NCBI RefSeq assembly: GCF_003515705.1
Contig: NZ_QWEH01000004.1
Coordinates: 300,326-364,325 of the forward strand
Origin: Oceanobacillus profundus
GTDB lineage: Bacteria; Bacillota; Bacilli; Bacillales; Amphibacillaceae
Length of the DNA stretch: 64,000 nucleotides
Reading direction: 5' to 3'
Shown here: positions 8,805-20,269 of the stretch, piece by piece
How positions within the stretch are numbered: position 1 is the stretch's first letter
Layout of the letters: the number at the start of each line of letters is the position of its first letter
The notes under the pieces: generated by a model
Seen by the model: the letters and a program-made list of their open reading frames with translations, nothing else
The model's database searches: none
Told to the model about the DNA's origin: nothing
Made by a program: the position numbers and the translations under genes

Positions 8805-9845
8805 ATGCTAACAGAGAGGCAACTTACAATTTTACAAGTCATAATTGATGATTTCATTGATTCAGCGCATCCAATCGGGTCACGAGCACTTTCTAAAAAA
8901 GAAAACCTTCCATATAGTGCAGCAACGATTAGAAATGAGATGGCTGATTTAGAAGAACTGGGTTTCTTGGAAAAAACTCATACATCTTCCGGGAGAGTTC
9001 CATCAGAGAAAGGCTACCGTTATTATGTAGACCATTTGATTGGTCCGATTATAAGTCCGAGCCCAAATGAAGTAACGATTATTAAAAATATTATCGACGA
9101 TGGCTTTTTTGAATTTGAACAAATCGTGCAAATGTCTGCAGAGGTTCTATCGAAGCTTACGAGCTATACATCGATTATTCTCGGTCCAGAAATGTTTGAA
9201 ACGAAACTGAAACAAATCCAAATTCTTCCGCTTTCAGCGCATACCGCTGTAGCTATTCTGGTTACAAATACAGGACATGTGGAGCACCGTTCATTTTCAA
9301 TACCTGAAAAGGTCCGTGCTTCGGATCTAGAGAAAATGGTAAATATAATGAATGATAGCCTTAAGGGAGTGCCGATTGTTCAATTGCAAGAGAAATTAGC
9401 AACAGAGGTTGCTCAACTGATGAAGATGTATATTGATGATTTTGATACATCGTTTGACTATTTGAAATCTGTTTTCTTGAGTGAACATCCTGTCAAACTA
9501 TATATTGGAGGTAAATCCAATATATTGATGCAACCTGAATTCAACGATGTTGATAAAATTCGCTCATTCTTTAACATGATGGAAAAAGAAGACGAGATAG
9601 CTAATTTACTCAAAAACACGAAAAGTGGTATTGAAGTAACGATTGGTAATGAGAACGAAGTAGAAGCAATTAAGGACTTAAGTTTGATAACTGCTTCTTA
9701 TCACATGGAAGGGGACCATATGGGAACTATTGCATTACTTGGTCCTACGAGAATGGAGTATAGAAAAGTCATCACTCTACTAAGAGGCTTATCAAATGAA
9801 ATGACAGACGCATTGTACATGTGGTACAAAAATGATGATGCATAA
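8805..9845 (+). CDS. hrcA: Heat-inducible transcription repressor HrcA
   Basis: HrcA is the CIRCE-binding repressor whose folding depends on GroEL. The 346-residue form starts at ATG 8805, eight bases after AGGAG (8792-8796). A GTG at 8784 is in frame but lies inside the operator. The winged-helix domain (residues 1-75) contains PYSAATIRNEMADLEELGFLEK and TSSGRVPSEKGYRYYVD. A GAF-like domain and the inserted dimerisation segment follow. It heads hrcA-grpE-dnaK-dnaJ and represses its own operon through the CIRCE site upstream. Confidence 0.97.
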   Translation: MLTERQLTILQVIIDDFIDSAHPIGSRALSKKENLPYSAATIRNEMADLEELGFLEKTHTSSGRVPSEKGYRYYVDHLIGPIISPSPNEVTIIKNIIDDGFFEFEQIVQMSAEVLSKLTSYTSIILGPEMFETKLKQIQILPLSAHTAVAILVTNTGHVEHRSFSIPEKVRASDLEKMVNIMNDSLKGVPIVQLQEKLATEVAQLMKMYIDDFDTSFDYLKSVFLSEHPVKLYIGGKSNILMQPEFNDVDKIRSFFNMMEKEDEIANLLKNTKSGIEVTIGNENEVEAIKDLSLITASYHMEGDHMGTIALLGPTRMEYRKVITLLRGLSNEMTDALYMWYKNDDA

Positions 9846-10048
9846 ATGAATCAATTAATCTTAGGTCTTAGCATCTATGCTAGTTCAGTAACCAATATAG
9901 TTTCATTAAAATGCTATTCATGATATAGTCTTACTTGGCAAATAGGAAAGTAATACTTTTCTATTGACAATGCACAGGTGAAGTCATTTGCTGAAAGCCT
10001 TGGCGAATGTAATTTTTCTAAGAATTTTTTAATATGGAGGTGGCATTG

Positions 10049-10627
10049 GTGGAAGATCAAAATAAAGATACAATAACAGATGAGAGATCCATCACCAATG
10101 ATGAAGTTGAAGTGATTGATTCTGCCAATCAAGAGACAACGGAATCAACCGAAACTGATTCAGCTAGCACGGAAGAGCTAAAAACAGAGAATGAGGCACT
10201 GAAAGCGGAAAAGGATGAAGTATTCAACCGATTGCTTCGCTTACAGGCTGAATATGATAATTTCAAAAAACGCTCGCAAAAAGAGAAAGAAGCAGAACGT
10301 AAATATAAATCACAAGATTTAATCAATGAACTGCTTCCTGCTCTAGATAATTTTGAAAGAGCTCTACAAGTAGAAGTTACGGAAGCAAACGCAAGTCTTT
10401 TTGATGGAATTACGATGGTATATCGTCAATTTCAAGATGCATTAAAGTCACAAGGTGTTGAAGTGATTGAAACAGAAGGAAAAGCTTTTGATCCTACTTT
10501 ACATCACGCAGTAATGCAAATCGAAGATGAAGAAATCGAATCGAATACTGTTGTAGAAGAATTACAAAAAGGATATCTGCTCAAAGATCGCGTAATCCGT
10601 CCAGCAATGGTTAAAGTGAATAAATAA
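10049..10627 (+). CDS. grpE: GrpE nucleotide exchange factor
   Basis: GrpE releases ADP from DnaK. The protein is 192 residues from GTG 10049, which lies eight bases after GGAGG (10036-10040). The in-frame ATG at 10034 overlaps that ribosome site and is unlikely. An acidic disordered head (1-45) precedes the long dimer coiled coil (about 50-105), then the beta domain with GVEVIETEGKAFDPTLHHAV and the end GYLLKDRVIRPAMVKVNK. A 200-base gap after hrcA contains the small inverted repeat TTAGCATCTATGCTAG, which is not a CIRCE. Confidence 0.95.
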   Translation: MEDQNKDTITDERSITNDEVEVIDSANQETTESTETDSASTEELKTENEALKAEKDEVFNRLLRLQAEYDNFKKRSQKEKEAERKYKSQDLINELLPALDNFERALQVEVTEANASLFDGITMVYRQFQDALKSQGVEVIETEGKAFDPTLHHAVMQIEDEEIESNTVVEELQKGYLLKDRVIRPAMVKVNK

Positions 10628-10639
10628 TCGGATAGGTAG

Positions 10640-12493
<1,854 letters not shown>

Positions 12494-12519
12494 GTAATGA
12501 ATAAAGGATAGACCTAACC

Positions 12520-12558
12520 AAAAGTCAAAGTCAGGATTCTCTTGACTTTGACTTTTTT
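12520..12558 (+). terminator. Terminator or attenuator after dnaK
   Basis: A 14-bp perfect stem (12520-12533 / 12543-12556) with a 9-base loop ends in a T run. It separates dnaK from dnaJ. Confidence 0.88.
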
Positions 12559-12590
12559 AAAGAAAATCATGATTTGCTATAAAGCAATCA

Positions 12591-12620
12591 TTGATGATAT
12601 GATAAAACCTATGCTATAGT
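12591..12620 (+). promoter_or_regulatory. SigA-type promoter of dnaJ
   Basis: TTGATG (12591-12596), 18 bases, then TATAGT (12615-12620) preceded by TGC, an extended -10. It sits 22 bases before the dnaJ start and just after the dnaK terminator. No CIRCE is present here. Confidence 0.65.
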
Positions 12621-12641
12621 GTGTCGGGAGAGTGAAGAAGG

Positions 12642-13769
12642 TTGAGCAAGCGAGATTATTATGATGTACTTGGAGTCGAAAAAGGCGCTTCAAAAGAAGA
12701 AATTAAAAAATCGTATCGGAAATTGGCAAGGAAATATCACCCAGATGTGAATAAAGCAGACGATGCTGCCGATAAATTTAAAGAAGCTAAAGAAGCATAT
12801 GAAGTATTAGGTGACGATCAGAAACGTGCACAATATGATCAATTTGGTCATGCTGGAGCTAGTGGTCAGGGCTTTGGTGGTTTTGGCGGTGGAGCACAAG
12901 ACTTCGGTGGCTTTGGCGATATATTTGATATGTTCTTCGGTGGCGGTGGTCGTACACGTGATCCAAATGCACCACAACAAGGAGCAGATTTGCAATATAC
13001 GATGGTATTAGATTTTGAAGAAGCAATTTTTGGGAAAGAAACAGATATTACAATCCCTAGTGAAGAAGAATGTGATACATGTAACGGTTCTGGTGCTAAG
13101 CCAGGCACAAGCAAGAAAACATGTTCACACTGTAATGGATCTGGTCAATTGAATCAAGAACAGAACACGCCATTCGGTCGTGTTGTTAACCGTAGAGTAT
13201 GTCATTACTGTAATGGAACTGGTAGTATCATTCCAGATAAATGTAATACATGCGGTGGAACTGGAAGCGTGAAAAAGAACAAAAAAATTCATATCAACAT
13301 TCCTGCTGGTATTGATGAAGGTCAACAAATTCGCGTAACTGGAAAAGGTGAGCCAGGTAAAAACGGTGGACCTGCTGGTGATTTGTATGTTGTCGTTCAG
13401 ATTAGACCACATGACTTCTTTATACGTGAAGGAGATCATATTTTCTGTGAATTGCCATTAACTATTACCCAAGCAGCATTAGGTGATGAAGTCGAAGTTC
13501 CTACTGTACACGGAAAAGTAAAACTGAAAGTGCCTGCTGGAACTCAAACCGGGAAAACCTTCCGTCTTAAAGGGAAAGGTGCACCGAATGTACGTGGACG
13601 TGGTCAGGGAGATCAGCATATTAAAGTGAAGGTAATGACTCCTACACAATTGACTGATAGACAAAAAGAACTGCTTCGTGAGTTCAATGAAATTGGTGGA
13701 AATGAATCTACTGATGAACAGGACGAAAATATTTTCCAACGTTTTAAAAAAGCGTTTAAAGGTGATTAA
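12642..13769 (+). CDS. dnaJ: Chaperone DnaJ (Hsp40)
   Basis: A 375-residue type I Hsp40 that delivers substrates to DnaK and stimulates its ATPase. The J domain (1-70) has the HPD motif in KYHPDVNK. A Gly/Phe region follows (about 75-110). Four CXXCXGXG zinc repeats are visible: [24 protein letters not shown] and CNTCGGTG (about 145-210). C-terminal substrate and dimer domains complete it. It starts with TTG, supported by GAAGAAGG just upstream; no ATG fits. It has a separate promoter and leads into prmA-rsmE-mtaB. Confidence 0.98.
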   Translation: MSKRDYYDVLGVEKGASKEEIKKSYRKLARKYHPDVNKADDAADKFKEAKEAYEVLGDDQKRAQYDQFGHAGASGQGFGGFGGGAQDFGGFGDIFDMFFGGGGRTRDPNAPQQGADLQYTMVLDFEEAIFGKETDITIPSEEECDTCNGSGAKPGTSKKTCSHCNGSGQLNQEQNTPFGRVVNRRVCHYCNGTGSIIPDKCNTCGGTGSVKKNKKIHINIPAGIDEGQQIRVTGKGEPGKNGGPAGDLYVVVQIRPHDFFIREGDHIFCELPLTITQAALGDEVEVPTVHGKVKLKVPAGTQTGKTFRLKGKGAPNVRGRGQGDQHIKVKVMTPTQLTDRQKELLREFNEIGGNESTDEQDENIFQRFKKAFKGD

Positions 13770-13791
13770 CGATGCTGTTCAGCAGCATCGT
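13769..13791 (+). other. Hairpin between dnaJ and prmA
   Basis: ACGATGCTG and CAGCATCGT form a perfect 9-bp stem with a 5-base loop just after the dnaJ stop. No T run follows, so it may stabilise or help process the mRNA rather than terminate it. Confidence 0.55.
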
Positions 13792-13882
13792 CTACATAAT
13801 TTTCAGGTGAGCATCTTGAAGGATAAGAAGCACAGTATATATCCAAGAGAGTCACTATCCAATGAAATGGGTGAATAATATA

Positions 13883-14821
13883 ATGAAATGGTCTGAAGTT
13901 TGTATTCATACGACAAATGAAGCAATTGAGCCGATTTCTAATATTTTACATGAAACGGGTGCAAGTGGATTAGTCATTGAAGACCCGCAGGATTTAATAA
14001 AAGTACGTGATAATGTTTATGGAGAAATTTATGATTTAGATCCAAATGCATATCCTGAAGAAGGTGTGCGAATCAAGGCTTATTTACCGATGAATAGCTT
14101 TCTCGGTGAAACGGTGGAACAAATAAAACAAGCCATCAATAATTTATTGATTTATGATATCGATCTAGGCAAAAACCATGTTTCCTTAAGCGAGGTTAAT
14201 GAGGAAGAGTGGGCAACTGCGTGGAAAAAATATTATAAACCTGTGAAGGTTTCCCAAAAAATAACCATAACACCAACGTGGGAAGAGTATACACCAGTTT
14301 CCAGTGATGAAATCATTATTGAACTAGATCCTGGCATGGCTTTCGGTACGGGCACACATCCTACAACAGTGCTAAGCATGCAGGCGTTAGAAACCTATTT
14401 AACAAGTGATGATGCAGTTATCGATGTTGGTTGTGGCTCGGGTGTACTTAGTATTGCTGCTGCAAAGCTTGGCGCAAAAGAAGTCTATGCATATGACCTG
14501 GATGAAATAGCTGTAAAAAGTACACAGCAAAATGCAAAGCTAAATGGGCTTGATAACCAGATTGTTGTTGCTCAGAATAATTTACTTGACCACGTAAACA
14601 AACAAGTAAATGTCATTGTTTCCAATATACTGGCAGAAATTATCGTTCGTTTTGTGGACGATGCATGGGATAATCTTGTAAGTGATGGATTATTTATAAC
14701 ATCAGGAATTATTCAGAATAAGAAGCAACTCGTCAAAGATAAACTTACGGAACAAGGTTTCGAAATTATAGCTGTAAATGAGATGGAAGATTGGATTTCC
14801 ATTGTAGCTAGAAAAAAATAA
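13883..14821 (+). CDS. prmA: Ribosomal protein L11 methyltransferase
   Basis: PrmA methylates ribosomal protein L11 using S-adenosylmethionine. From ATG 13883 the 312-residue protein begins MKWSEVCIHTTNEAIEPISNILHE in family style; the ATG at 13862 would add seven residues with no family match. The N-terminal substrate domain (1-95) leads through a linker with EEWATAWKKYY to the methyltransferase domain, with GMAFGTGTHPTT, VIDVGCGSGVLSIAA and SNILAEII. It follows dnaJ as in many Firmicutes. Confidence 0.94.
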   Translation: MKWSEVCIHTTNEAIEPISNILHETGASGLVIEDPQDLIKVRDNVYGEIYDLDPNAYPEEGVRIKAYLPMNSFLGETVEQIKQAINNLLIYDIDLGKNHVSLSEVNEEEWATAWKKYYKPVKVSQKITITPTWEEYTPVSSDEIIIELDPGMAFGTGTHPTTVLSMQALETYLTSDDAVIDVGCGSGVLSIAAAKLGAKEVYAYDLDEIAVKSTQQNAKLNGLDNQIVVAQNNLLDHVNKQVNVIVSNILAEIIVRFVDDAWDNLVSDGLFITSGIIQNKKQLVKDKLTEQGFEIIAVNEMEDWISIVARKK

Positions 14822-14852
14822 AAAAAGTGACATACATGAAGTGGGTGTGCAA

Positions 14853-15623
14853 ATGCAAAGATATTTCGTTCCATCTTCTCATTTTCAAGACAAGCTAATT
14901 CGAATTACAGGTGATGATGTTCATCATATTACCCGTGTCATGCGATATAATATTGGGGATAAAATTATTTGTAATAGCGAATATGGTAAGGCTGCCCTCT
15001 GTCAGATTTCACAAGTAACAAGTGATGAAATTCAAGCTACAATTGAAACTTGGCTTGACGAAAATGCAGAATTACCAATTAATGTTACAATTGCTCAAGG
15101 TATCCCTAAAGGCGATAAATTTGATTTAGTCCTGCAAAAAGGAACGGAGCTTGGTGCGTATGCATTTATTCCATTTCAAGCTAAACGCTCGATAGCAATT
15201 TGGGATCAAAAGAAGGCAGAAAAAAAGCAACAACGATTTGAAAAAATCATTAAAGAGGCAAGTGAGCAAAGTCATCGTAATATAGTTCCTCATATGAAAA
15301 AACCAATGTCGATTGAGATGTTGATTGAAGAAAGCAAAAACTATCATGTGAAACTTTTTGCATATGAGGAAGAGGCAAGGGTTTCGAACCCTAATACTTT
15401 TGGTAATATAGTTAATAGATTTGAAGCTGGACAAAACATTCTAGTTTGTATCGGTCCAGAAGGTGGGTTTTCTGAGAAAGAGGTAAACATACTAAAAGAA
15501 AACGATTTTCTTCCCGTTCGGCTAGGTCCTAGGATTTTAAGAACAGAGACTGCCGCGCTTTATGCGCTCGCAAGCATATCGTATCATTTTGAAGAAATGA
15601 GGTGTTCGGAATGCCAACAGTAG
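14853..15623 (+). CDS. rsmE: 16S rRNA m3U1498 methyltransferase RsmE
   Basis: A 256-residue SPOUT methyltransferase that modifies U1498 of 16S rRNA. It starts MQRYFVP at ATG 14853, matching the family N-terminus, so the GTG at 14841 was rejected. An N-terminal PUA-like RNA-binding domain (about 1-70) is followed by the knotted domain with QGIPKGDKFDLVLQKGTELG, CIGPEGGFSEKE and RLGPRILRTETAALYAL. These last two build the cofactor-binding knot. Its end overlaps the start of mtaB by 13 bases, indicating translational coupling. Confidence 0.94.
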   Translation: MQRYFVPSSHFQDKLIRITGDDVHHITRVMRYNIGDKIICNSEYGKAALCQISQVTSDEIQATIETWLDENAELPINVTIAQGIPKGDKFDLVLQKGTELGAYAFIPFQAKRSIAIWDQKKAEKKQQRFEKIIKEASEQSHRNIVPHMKKPMSIEMLIEESKNYHVKLFAYEEEARVSNPNTFGNIVNRFEAGQNILVCIGPEGGFSEKEVNILKENDFLPVRLGPRILRTETAALYALASISYHFEEMRCSECQQ

Positions 15624-16966
15624 CATTTCATACATTAGGCTGTAAAGTGAACCATTATGAAACAGAAGGAATTTGGCGGATGTTTATGGAAAAGGGCTAT
15701 GAACGTGTTGATTTTGATCACGATTCAGATGTCTATGTTATTAATACCTGTACAGTTACCAATTCCGGAGATAAAAAGAGCAGACAAGTAATACGAAGAG
15801 CAATTCGGAAAAACCCGAATGCAGTTGTTTGTGTAACGGGCTGCTATGCTCAAACTTCACCAGGTGAGATTATGGAAATTCCTGGTGTCGACGTTGTAGT
15901 AGGAACACAGGAAAGAAAAAATATCTTTACGTATATTGAAGAACATCAAGAAACGAAAGAACCGGTTAATGGTGTTTCTAACATTATGAAAAACCGTGTG
16001 TTTGAAGAAATGGATGTACCTGTTTTTACAGACCGTACCCGAGCATCCTTGAAAATTCAAGAAGGCTGTAATAATTTCTGTACATTTTGCATTATCCCAT
16101 GGTCACGTGGATTACTCCGTTCAAGAGAACCTGAGAATGTAATCAGACAAGCAGAGAAATTAGTGGAAGCTGGTTATAAAGAGCTTGTCCTCACTGGTAT
16201 CCATACGGCAGGTTATGGTGAAGATATGAAGGATTATAACTTTGCAATGCTTCTTAGGGAATTGGAACAAGTAGAAGGATTGAAACGGATTCGTATTTCT
16301 TCCATTGAGGCAAGTCAAATTACAGACGAAGTGATTGATGTATTGGATAAATCAGAGAAAATTGTCAGGCATTTACACATTCCATTACAAGCTGGCTCTG
16401 ATTCTGTTTTAGCAAGAATGCGCAGAAAATACTCAACAGCTTTCTATAAAGAGAAGGTAAGTAAAATTCGAAAAGCGTTACCTGGCTTGGCAATTACATC
16501 AGATGTTATTGTTGGATTCCCAGGCGAAACGGAAGAAGAATTTATGGAAACGTACAATTTTATAAAAGAGATTGGTTATTCAGAGCTTCATGTATTCCCG
16601 TTTTCAAGAAGAACTGGTACCCCAGCTGCACGTATGGATAATCAAGTAGATGATGAAGTGAAAGAAGAGCGTGTTCACCGCCTTATTTCATTGTCTGACC
16701 AATTAGCGAAAGAATATGCTTCCGGGTATGAGAATGAAGTTCTCGAAGTTATTCCGGAAGAGCGTATCCTGGACGAGAACCACCCTGAATTGCTTGTAGG
16801 TTATACAGATAATTATATGAAAGTGCAATTTGAAGGCACTGCAGACATGATTGGCAAGATTGTTCGTGTGAAAATCACGAAATCTGGATATCCATATAAT
16901 GAAGGTACATTTGTTAGGGTTATGGAACATGCAACACATGCTGGTGAAAAGATAGTTAATCAATAA
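15611..16966 (+). CDS. mtaB: tRNA t6A37 methylthiotransferase MtaB
   Basis: MtaB adds a methylthio group to t6A at position 37 of tRNAs reading ANN codons. The 451-residue form starts at ATG 15611, six bases after GAGGTG, within the end of rsmE. The UPF0004 domain provides three Cys ([21 protein letters not shown]) for one cluster. The radical SAM domain has CNNFCTFC for the second. A C-terminal TRAM domain ends the protein. It closes the dnaJ-prmA-rsmE-mtaB run. Confidence 0.94.
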   Translation: MPTVAFHTLGCKVNHYETEGIWRMFMEKGYERVDFDHDSDVYVINTCTVTNSGDKKSRQVIRRAIRKNPNAVVCVTGCYAQTSPGEIMEIPGVDVVVGTQERKNIFTYIEEHQETKEPVNGVSNIMKNRVFEEMDVPVFTDRTRASLKIQEGCNNFCTFCIIPWSRGLLRSREPENVIRQAEKLVEAGYKELVLTGIHTAGYGEDMKDYNFAMLLRELEQVEGLKRIRISSIEASQITDEVIDVLDKSEKIVRHLHIPLQAGSDSVLARMRRKYSTAFYKEKVSKIRKALPGLAITSDVIVGFPGETEEEFMETYNFIKEIGYSELHVFPFSRRTGTPAARMDNQVDDEVKEERVHRLISLSDQLAKEYASGYENEVLEVIPEERILDENHPELLVGYTDNYMKVQFEGTADMIGKIVRVKITKSGYPYNEGTFVRVMEHATHAGEKIVNQ

Positions 16967-16989
16967 CGTATTTAGAAAGGAAGTTTAAG

Positions 16990-17661
16990 GTGAGTAATAA
17001 ATTAGCTAAATATATTGATCATACACAATTAAAGCCGGATACAACGAAGGAACAAATAAAGAAATTGGTTGAAGAAGCGAAGGAGTACGATTTTGCATCT
17101 GTATGTGTCAATCCGCATTGGGTTGCTTATTGCTTTGAGAACTTAAAAGAAACAACAGTAAAGGTTTGTACTGTAATTGGTTTTCCACTGGGAGCTAATT
17201 CAACGACTGTTAAAGCTTTTGAAACAGAACAAGCAATCAAAGACGGTGCAACAGAAGTGGATATGGTCATTAATGTTGGAGAATTAAAGTCTGGGAATGA
17301 CGATCTTGTAAAAGCTGATATTCAAGCTGTTGTGAATGCGGCTAAAGGGAAAGCTTTAACAAAAGTAATCATTGAAACAGCTTTGTTAACTGATGATGAG
17401 AAAGTTCGTGCTTGTCAATTAGCAAAAGAAGCAGGTGCTGATTTTGTTAAAACTTCTACAGGCTTTGCAAGTGGCGGTGCAACGGTTGAAGATGTTCAAC
17501 TGATGCGCGAGACAGTTGGTGCCGAAATGGGGGTTAAAGCATCTGGCGGTGTTCGTGATTTAGAAGGAATGAACGCAATGATTGAAGCAGGTGCAACCCG
17601 CATTGGTGCTAGTGCTGGAGTCGATATTATCAATGGAATTACAGGCACTGACGATTATTAA
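16990..17661 (+). CDS. deoC: Deoxyribose-phosphate aldolase
   Basis: DeoC splits 2-deoxyribose-5-phosphate into glyceraldehyde-3-phosphate and acetaldehyde in deoxynucleoside breakdown. The 223-residue TIM barrel starts at GTG with AAAGGAAG upstream. Active-site regions are KVIIETALL, the Schiff-base lysine in DFVKTSTGF and the [10 protein letters not shown] loop. It ends without a clear terminator before the strong rpsU promoter. The usual deo operon partners are not adjacent, so it may be transcribed with mtaB, 23 bases upstream. Confidence 0.96.
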   Translation: MSNKLAKYIDHTQLKPDTTKEQIKKLVEEAKEYDFASVCVNPHWVAYCFENLKETTVKVCTVIGFPLGANSTTVKAFETEQAIKDGATEVDMVINVGELKSGNDDLVKADIQAVVNAAKGKALTKVIIETALLTDDEKVRACQLAKEAGADFVKTSTGFASGGATVEDVQLMRETVGAEMGVKASGGVRDLEGMNAMIEAGATRIGASAGVDIINGITGTDDY

Positions 17662-17717
17662 TTCAGCAAAATTAGTAATAAAAGAAGTATTTACTAGTAT
17701 AATTAGTTAAATAATCG

Positions 17718-17746
17718 TTGACCAGATTGTAGGAATATATTATACT
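17718..17746 (+). promoter_or_regulatory. SigA promoter of rpsU-yqeY
   Basis: TTGACC (17718-17723), 17 bases, TATACT (17741-17746). Each hexamer has one mismatch. The start of rpsU is about 70 bases downstream. Confidence 0.85.
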
Positions 17747-17816
17747 TTAAAAAGGCATGAGAAGGTAGTCATGTCGGTATAAATTGGTTTTGTGCTTCGG
17801 AGGGAGGGAAATTAGC

Positions 17817-17993
17817 ATGTCAAATACAACTCGCGTTCGTAAAAACGAGTCTCTTGAGGATGCTCTTCGTCGCTTCAAACGCAGTGTGTCAAAAAGTGGT
17901 ACACTACAGGAATATCGTAAACGTGAACACTATGAGAAACCTAGTGTTAAACGTAAGAAGAAATCTGAAGCTGCTAGAAAGCGTAAATTCTAA
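17817..17993 (+). CDS. rpsU: 30S ribosomal protein S21
   Basis: A 58-residue basic protein reading [20 protein letters not shown], with the [15 protein letters not shown] segment and a highly basic end. S21 sits at the platform of the small subunit near the Shine-Dalgarno helix. ATG 17817 is preceded by GGAGGGAGG; an upstream in-frame start at 17784 has no support. It is followed 15 bases later by yqeY, the standard Bacillus arrangement. Confidence 0.97.
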   Translation: MSNTTRVRKNESLEDALRRFKRSVSKSGTLQEYRKREHYEKPSVKRKKKSEAARKRKF

Positions 17994-18008
17994 AGAGGGT
18001 GCAAGCGT

Positions 18009-18455
18009 ATGACGTTACTTGATCGATTGAACCAAGACATGAAGCAAGCTATGAAGAACAAGGATAAAGAAACGCTAAGCGTTATTCGCATGGTGAAAGC
18101 TTCTATCCAGAATGAATCGATTAAACTTAGTAAAGATACACTATCTGAGGACGAAGATCTAACAATTTTATCCAGAGAAGTTAAACAACGGAAAGATTCC
18201 CTCCAAGAATTTAAATCTGCTGGACGTGAAGATTTAGTTGAAAAACTTGAAAATGAATTGGTAATTTTACAAAAGTATTTACCGAAGCAACTTTCGGATG
18301 AAGAACTACTTTCAATTATCCAAGTAACGATTCAGGAAGTAAATGCTACATCAATGAAAGATATGGGTAAAGTGATGGGCGCTGTAATGCCTAAGGTTAA
18401 GGGCAAAGCAGATGGCTCTCAAATAAAAAAACTTGTACAACAAGAATTACAATAA
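18009..18455 (+). CDS. yqeY: GatB/YqeY domain protein
   Basis: A 148-residue helical protein of the YqeY family, related to the C-terminal tail of the GatB subunit of tRNA-dependent amidotransferase. It shows [29 protein letters not shown] and the late motif [21 protein letters not shown], both typical. The family is thought to bind tRNA but a specific role is not established. It is co-transcribed with rpsU and ends at a good terminator. Confidence 0.93.
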   Translation: MTLLDRLNQDMKQAMKNKDKETLSVIRMVKASIQNESIKLSKDTLSEDEDLTILSREVKQRKDSLQEFKSAGREDLVEKLENELVILQKYLPKQLSDEELLSIIQVTIQEVNATSMKDMGKVMGAVMPKVKGKADGSQIKKLVQQELQ

Positions 18456-18462
18456 TAAGTTA

Positions 18463-18497
18463 AAGAATCTCAAGTCATTAGGCTTGGGATTCTTTTC
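18463..18497 (+). terminator. Terminator of rpsU-yqeY
   Basis: AAGAATCTCAAG pairs with CTTGGGATTCTT (one G-U pair) around an 8-base loop, followed by TTTCTTG. Confidence 0.85.
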
Positions 18498-18556
18498 TTG
18501 TTCGTAAGTAAACGAAAAAATTTGAATGCTGTGGATAACTTAGTTATCTAAACAGT

Positions 18557-18637
18557 TACGTCCAGCTCCAGCGCCCAACGACTAGAGCGAGACTTGCCTC
18601 ACCTCCGTACGTCGCTAACCGGGCGCTTGCACTTTTA
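18557..18637 (-). repeat. R2 intergenic repeat, short copy
   Basis: About 80 bases with inverted ends, CCAGCTCCAGCGCCC on the left and GGGCGCTTGCACTTTT on the right. The inner GCGAGACTTGCCTCACCTCCG is shared with the element at 34385-34676 in reverse orientation, and the outer arms with that at 21272-21382. Such GCGCCC-ended elements are common between genes in Bacillaceae (general knowledge). Confidence 0.75.
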
Positions 18638-18833
18638 TTCAATATGAAAATTATAAGCCTTTTAGAAATGTGGAAGATAAGCACCATCAAAGTTTCTCAA
18701 TGGATAAGATTATGATAGTATCTAATTATGACATAACTCCTGTTAGAGAACTACTAGTCGCTAGGTCTTTGGTCGATACGTTGGTGCATTTGTGCAAATT
18801 GAAATGATGTATACTTTTCTATTTGCTAAAAAT
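18638..18833. other. Non-coding stretch before yqeZ
   Basis: AT-rich sequence between the R2 repeat and the SigW-like promoter. No coding frame, hairpin with T run or recognisable site was seen. Confidence 0.4.
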
Positions 18834-18860
18834 TGAAACCAATCCCATACCACTTCCGTA
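18834..18860 (+). promoter_or_regulatory. SigW-like (ECF) promoter of yqeZ-floA
   Basis: TGAAAC (18834-18839), 17 bases, CGTA (18857-18860). The SigW consensus is TGAAAC-N16-CGTA. The B. subtilis yqeZ-yqfA-yqfB operon is a known SigW target, so the one-base longer spacer is tolerable. Confidence 0.65.
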
Positions 18861-18891
18861 TTAATTGATAACAGGCTGAGGGAGGTGAATA

Positions 18892-20235
18892 ATGATGTCG
18901 AGGAAACGACTCAAACAATACATACTCATAATTGCAGCCATCTCCATAGCACTTATTTACCTTGTTTTGGATAATATTTCAATTGCTAGTGCCGAGGAAC
19001 AAGGTGGTGGAAAGTCAGTTTATGTTATACCGATTGAACGAGAAGTAGAGCGTGGGCTAGAGGCTTTTTTAGAGCGCACAACTTCGGAAGCGGTTGAAGC
19101 TGGTGCCGATCATATTATTTTTGAAATTGATACTCCAGGCGGGAGGGTCGATGCAGCAGGTCAAATCGGTCAAATTATCCAGGGTCTACCAATCCCGACA
19201 ACAGCATTTATCGTTAATGAGGCATTATCAGCTGGTTCTTATATCGCGTTATTTTCTGAAACCATTTACTTCAAGCCACATGCAACAATGGGTGCAAGCG
19301 GTGTGATTAATTCTGATGGTACAGCAGCAGATGAAAAAGCGCAATCAGCTTGGTTTGCGGCAATGAAAAGTGCTGCTGAATCTACTGGGAGAGATCCACT
19401 TTATGCATTAGCTATGGCCGATAGTAGTATTGACCTGCCTGAATACGGGGCACCTGAAGGAAGGTTTTTAACACTTGGCCCAGCAGATGCTGTAGAAGTC
19501 GGTTATGCGAATGGAATTGTGGATGATCGAGTGGAATTGCTGCATGAACTTGGTTTGTCGAATGCTTCCATAATTGAGACAGAACCGACTGTCGCAGAGG
19601 AAGTAGCACGATTTCTAACAAACCCAATTGTAATCCCAATTCTTCTATCTGTGGCAAGTCTTGGCTTAATCGTGGAATTGTATTCTCCTGGATTTGGAGT
19701 ACCAGGAATAATGGGGATTGTTTCTTTATTATTATTTTTCTACGGTCATATCGTTGCAGGACTAGCAGGTATGGAAGCTGTCATACTACTAGTACTAGGT
19801 ATTATTTTGATTGTAGCTGAATTTTTTGTCCCAGGTGGGATTTTAGGACTCCTTGGAATTGGTGCCATCATCGGTTCATTATTTATGTCAGGATACGATT
19901 TAGGTCATATGTCGATGAGTATCGGAATTGCATTTCTTGTTACGCTAATTGTTGCAATTATTCTTTTTAAACGAATTGGCATGGATAAAGGGGTTTTTCG
20001 ACATATTATTCTTAGGGATAGTACTGCAACAGAGCAAGGATATGTATCATCCACAAATCGGTTGGAGTTAATCGGTATGGAAGGTATTACTGCCACCCCT
20101 TTACGACCATCGGGCATTGGAGAATTTGACGGTGAACGAATTGATATTGTCTCAGAAGGAAGCTTTATTGATCGTAATAAGTCTGTTAAAGTGGTAAGAG
20201 TTGAAGGAGTTCGTGTCGTAGTTAGAGAAGTATAA
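18892..20235 (+). CDS. yqeZ: NfeD family membrane-bound ClpP-like serine protease
   Basis: A long-form NfeD protein of 447 residues. An N-terminal signal or anchor (about 1-34) leads to a ClpP-like protease domain (about 38-235), with [13 protein letters not shown], the nucleophile region [11 protein letters not shown] and ATMGASGVI. Four or so membrane helices follow (about 245-365), then an OB-fold domain (about 380-447). These proteins pair with flotillin- or stomatin-like proteins, and floA is immediately downstream. A SigW-like promoter suggests induction by cell-envelope stress. The start follows GGGAGGTG. Confidence 0.92.
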   Translation: MMSRKRLKQYILIIAAISIALIYLVLDNISIASAEEQGGGKSVYVIPIEREVERGLEAFLERTTSEAVEAGADHIIFEIDTPGGRVDAAGQIGQIIQGLPIPTTAFIVNEALSAGSYIALFSETIYFKPHATMGASGVINSDGTAADEKAQSAWFAAMKSAAESTGRDPLYALAMADSSIDLPEYGAPEGRFLTLGPADAVEVGYANGIVDDRVELLHELGLSNASIIETEPTVAEEVARFLTNPIVIPILLSVASLGLIVELYSPGFGVPGIMGIVSLLLFFYGHIVAGLAGMEAVILLVLGIILIVAEFFVPGGILGLLGIGAIIGSLFMSGYDLGHMSMSIGIAFLVTLIVAIILFKRIGMDKGVFRHIILRDSTATEQGYVSSTNRLELIGMEGITATPLRPSGIGEFDGERIDIVSEGSFIDRNKSVKVVRVEGVRVVVREV

Positions 20236-20269
20236 TGCTGTACATGAAAATCATAAGGAGGAATTTTTA

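Noticed and set aside
9868..9890. Possible second CIRCE before grpE (TTAGCATCTATGCTAG)
   Set aside because: The arms are not TTAGCACTC/GAGTGCTAA and the spacing is 2-4 rather than 9. It is only a small inverted repeat.
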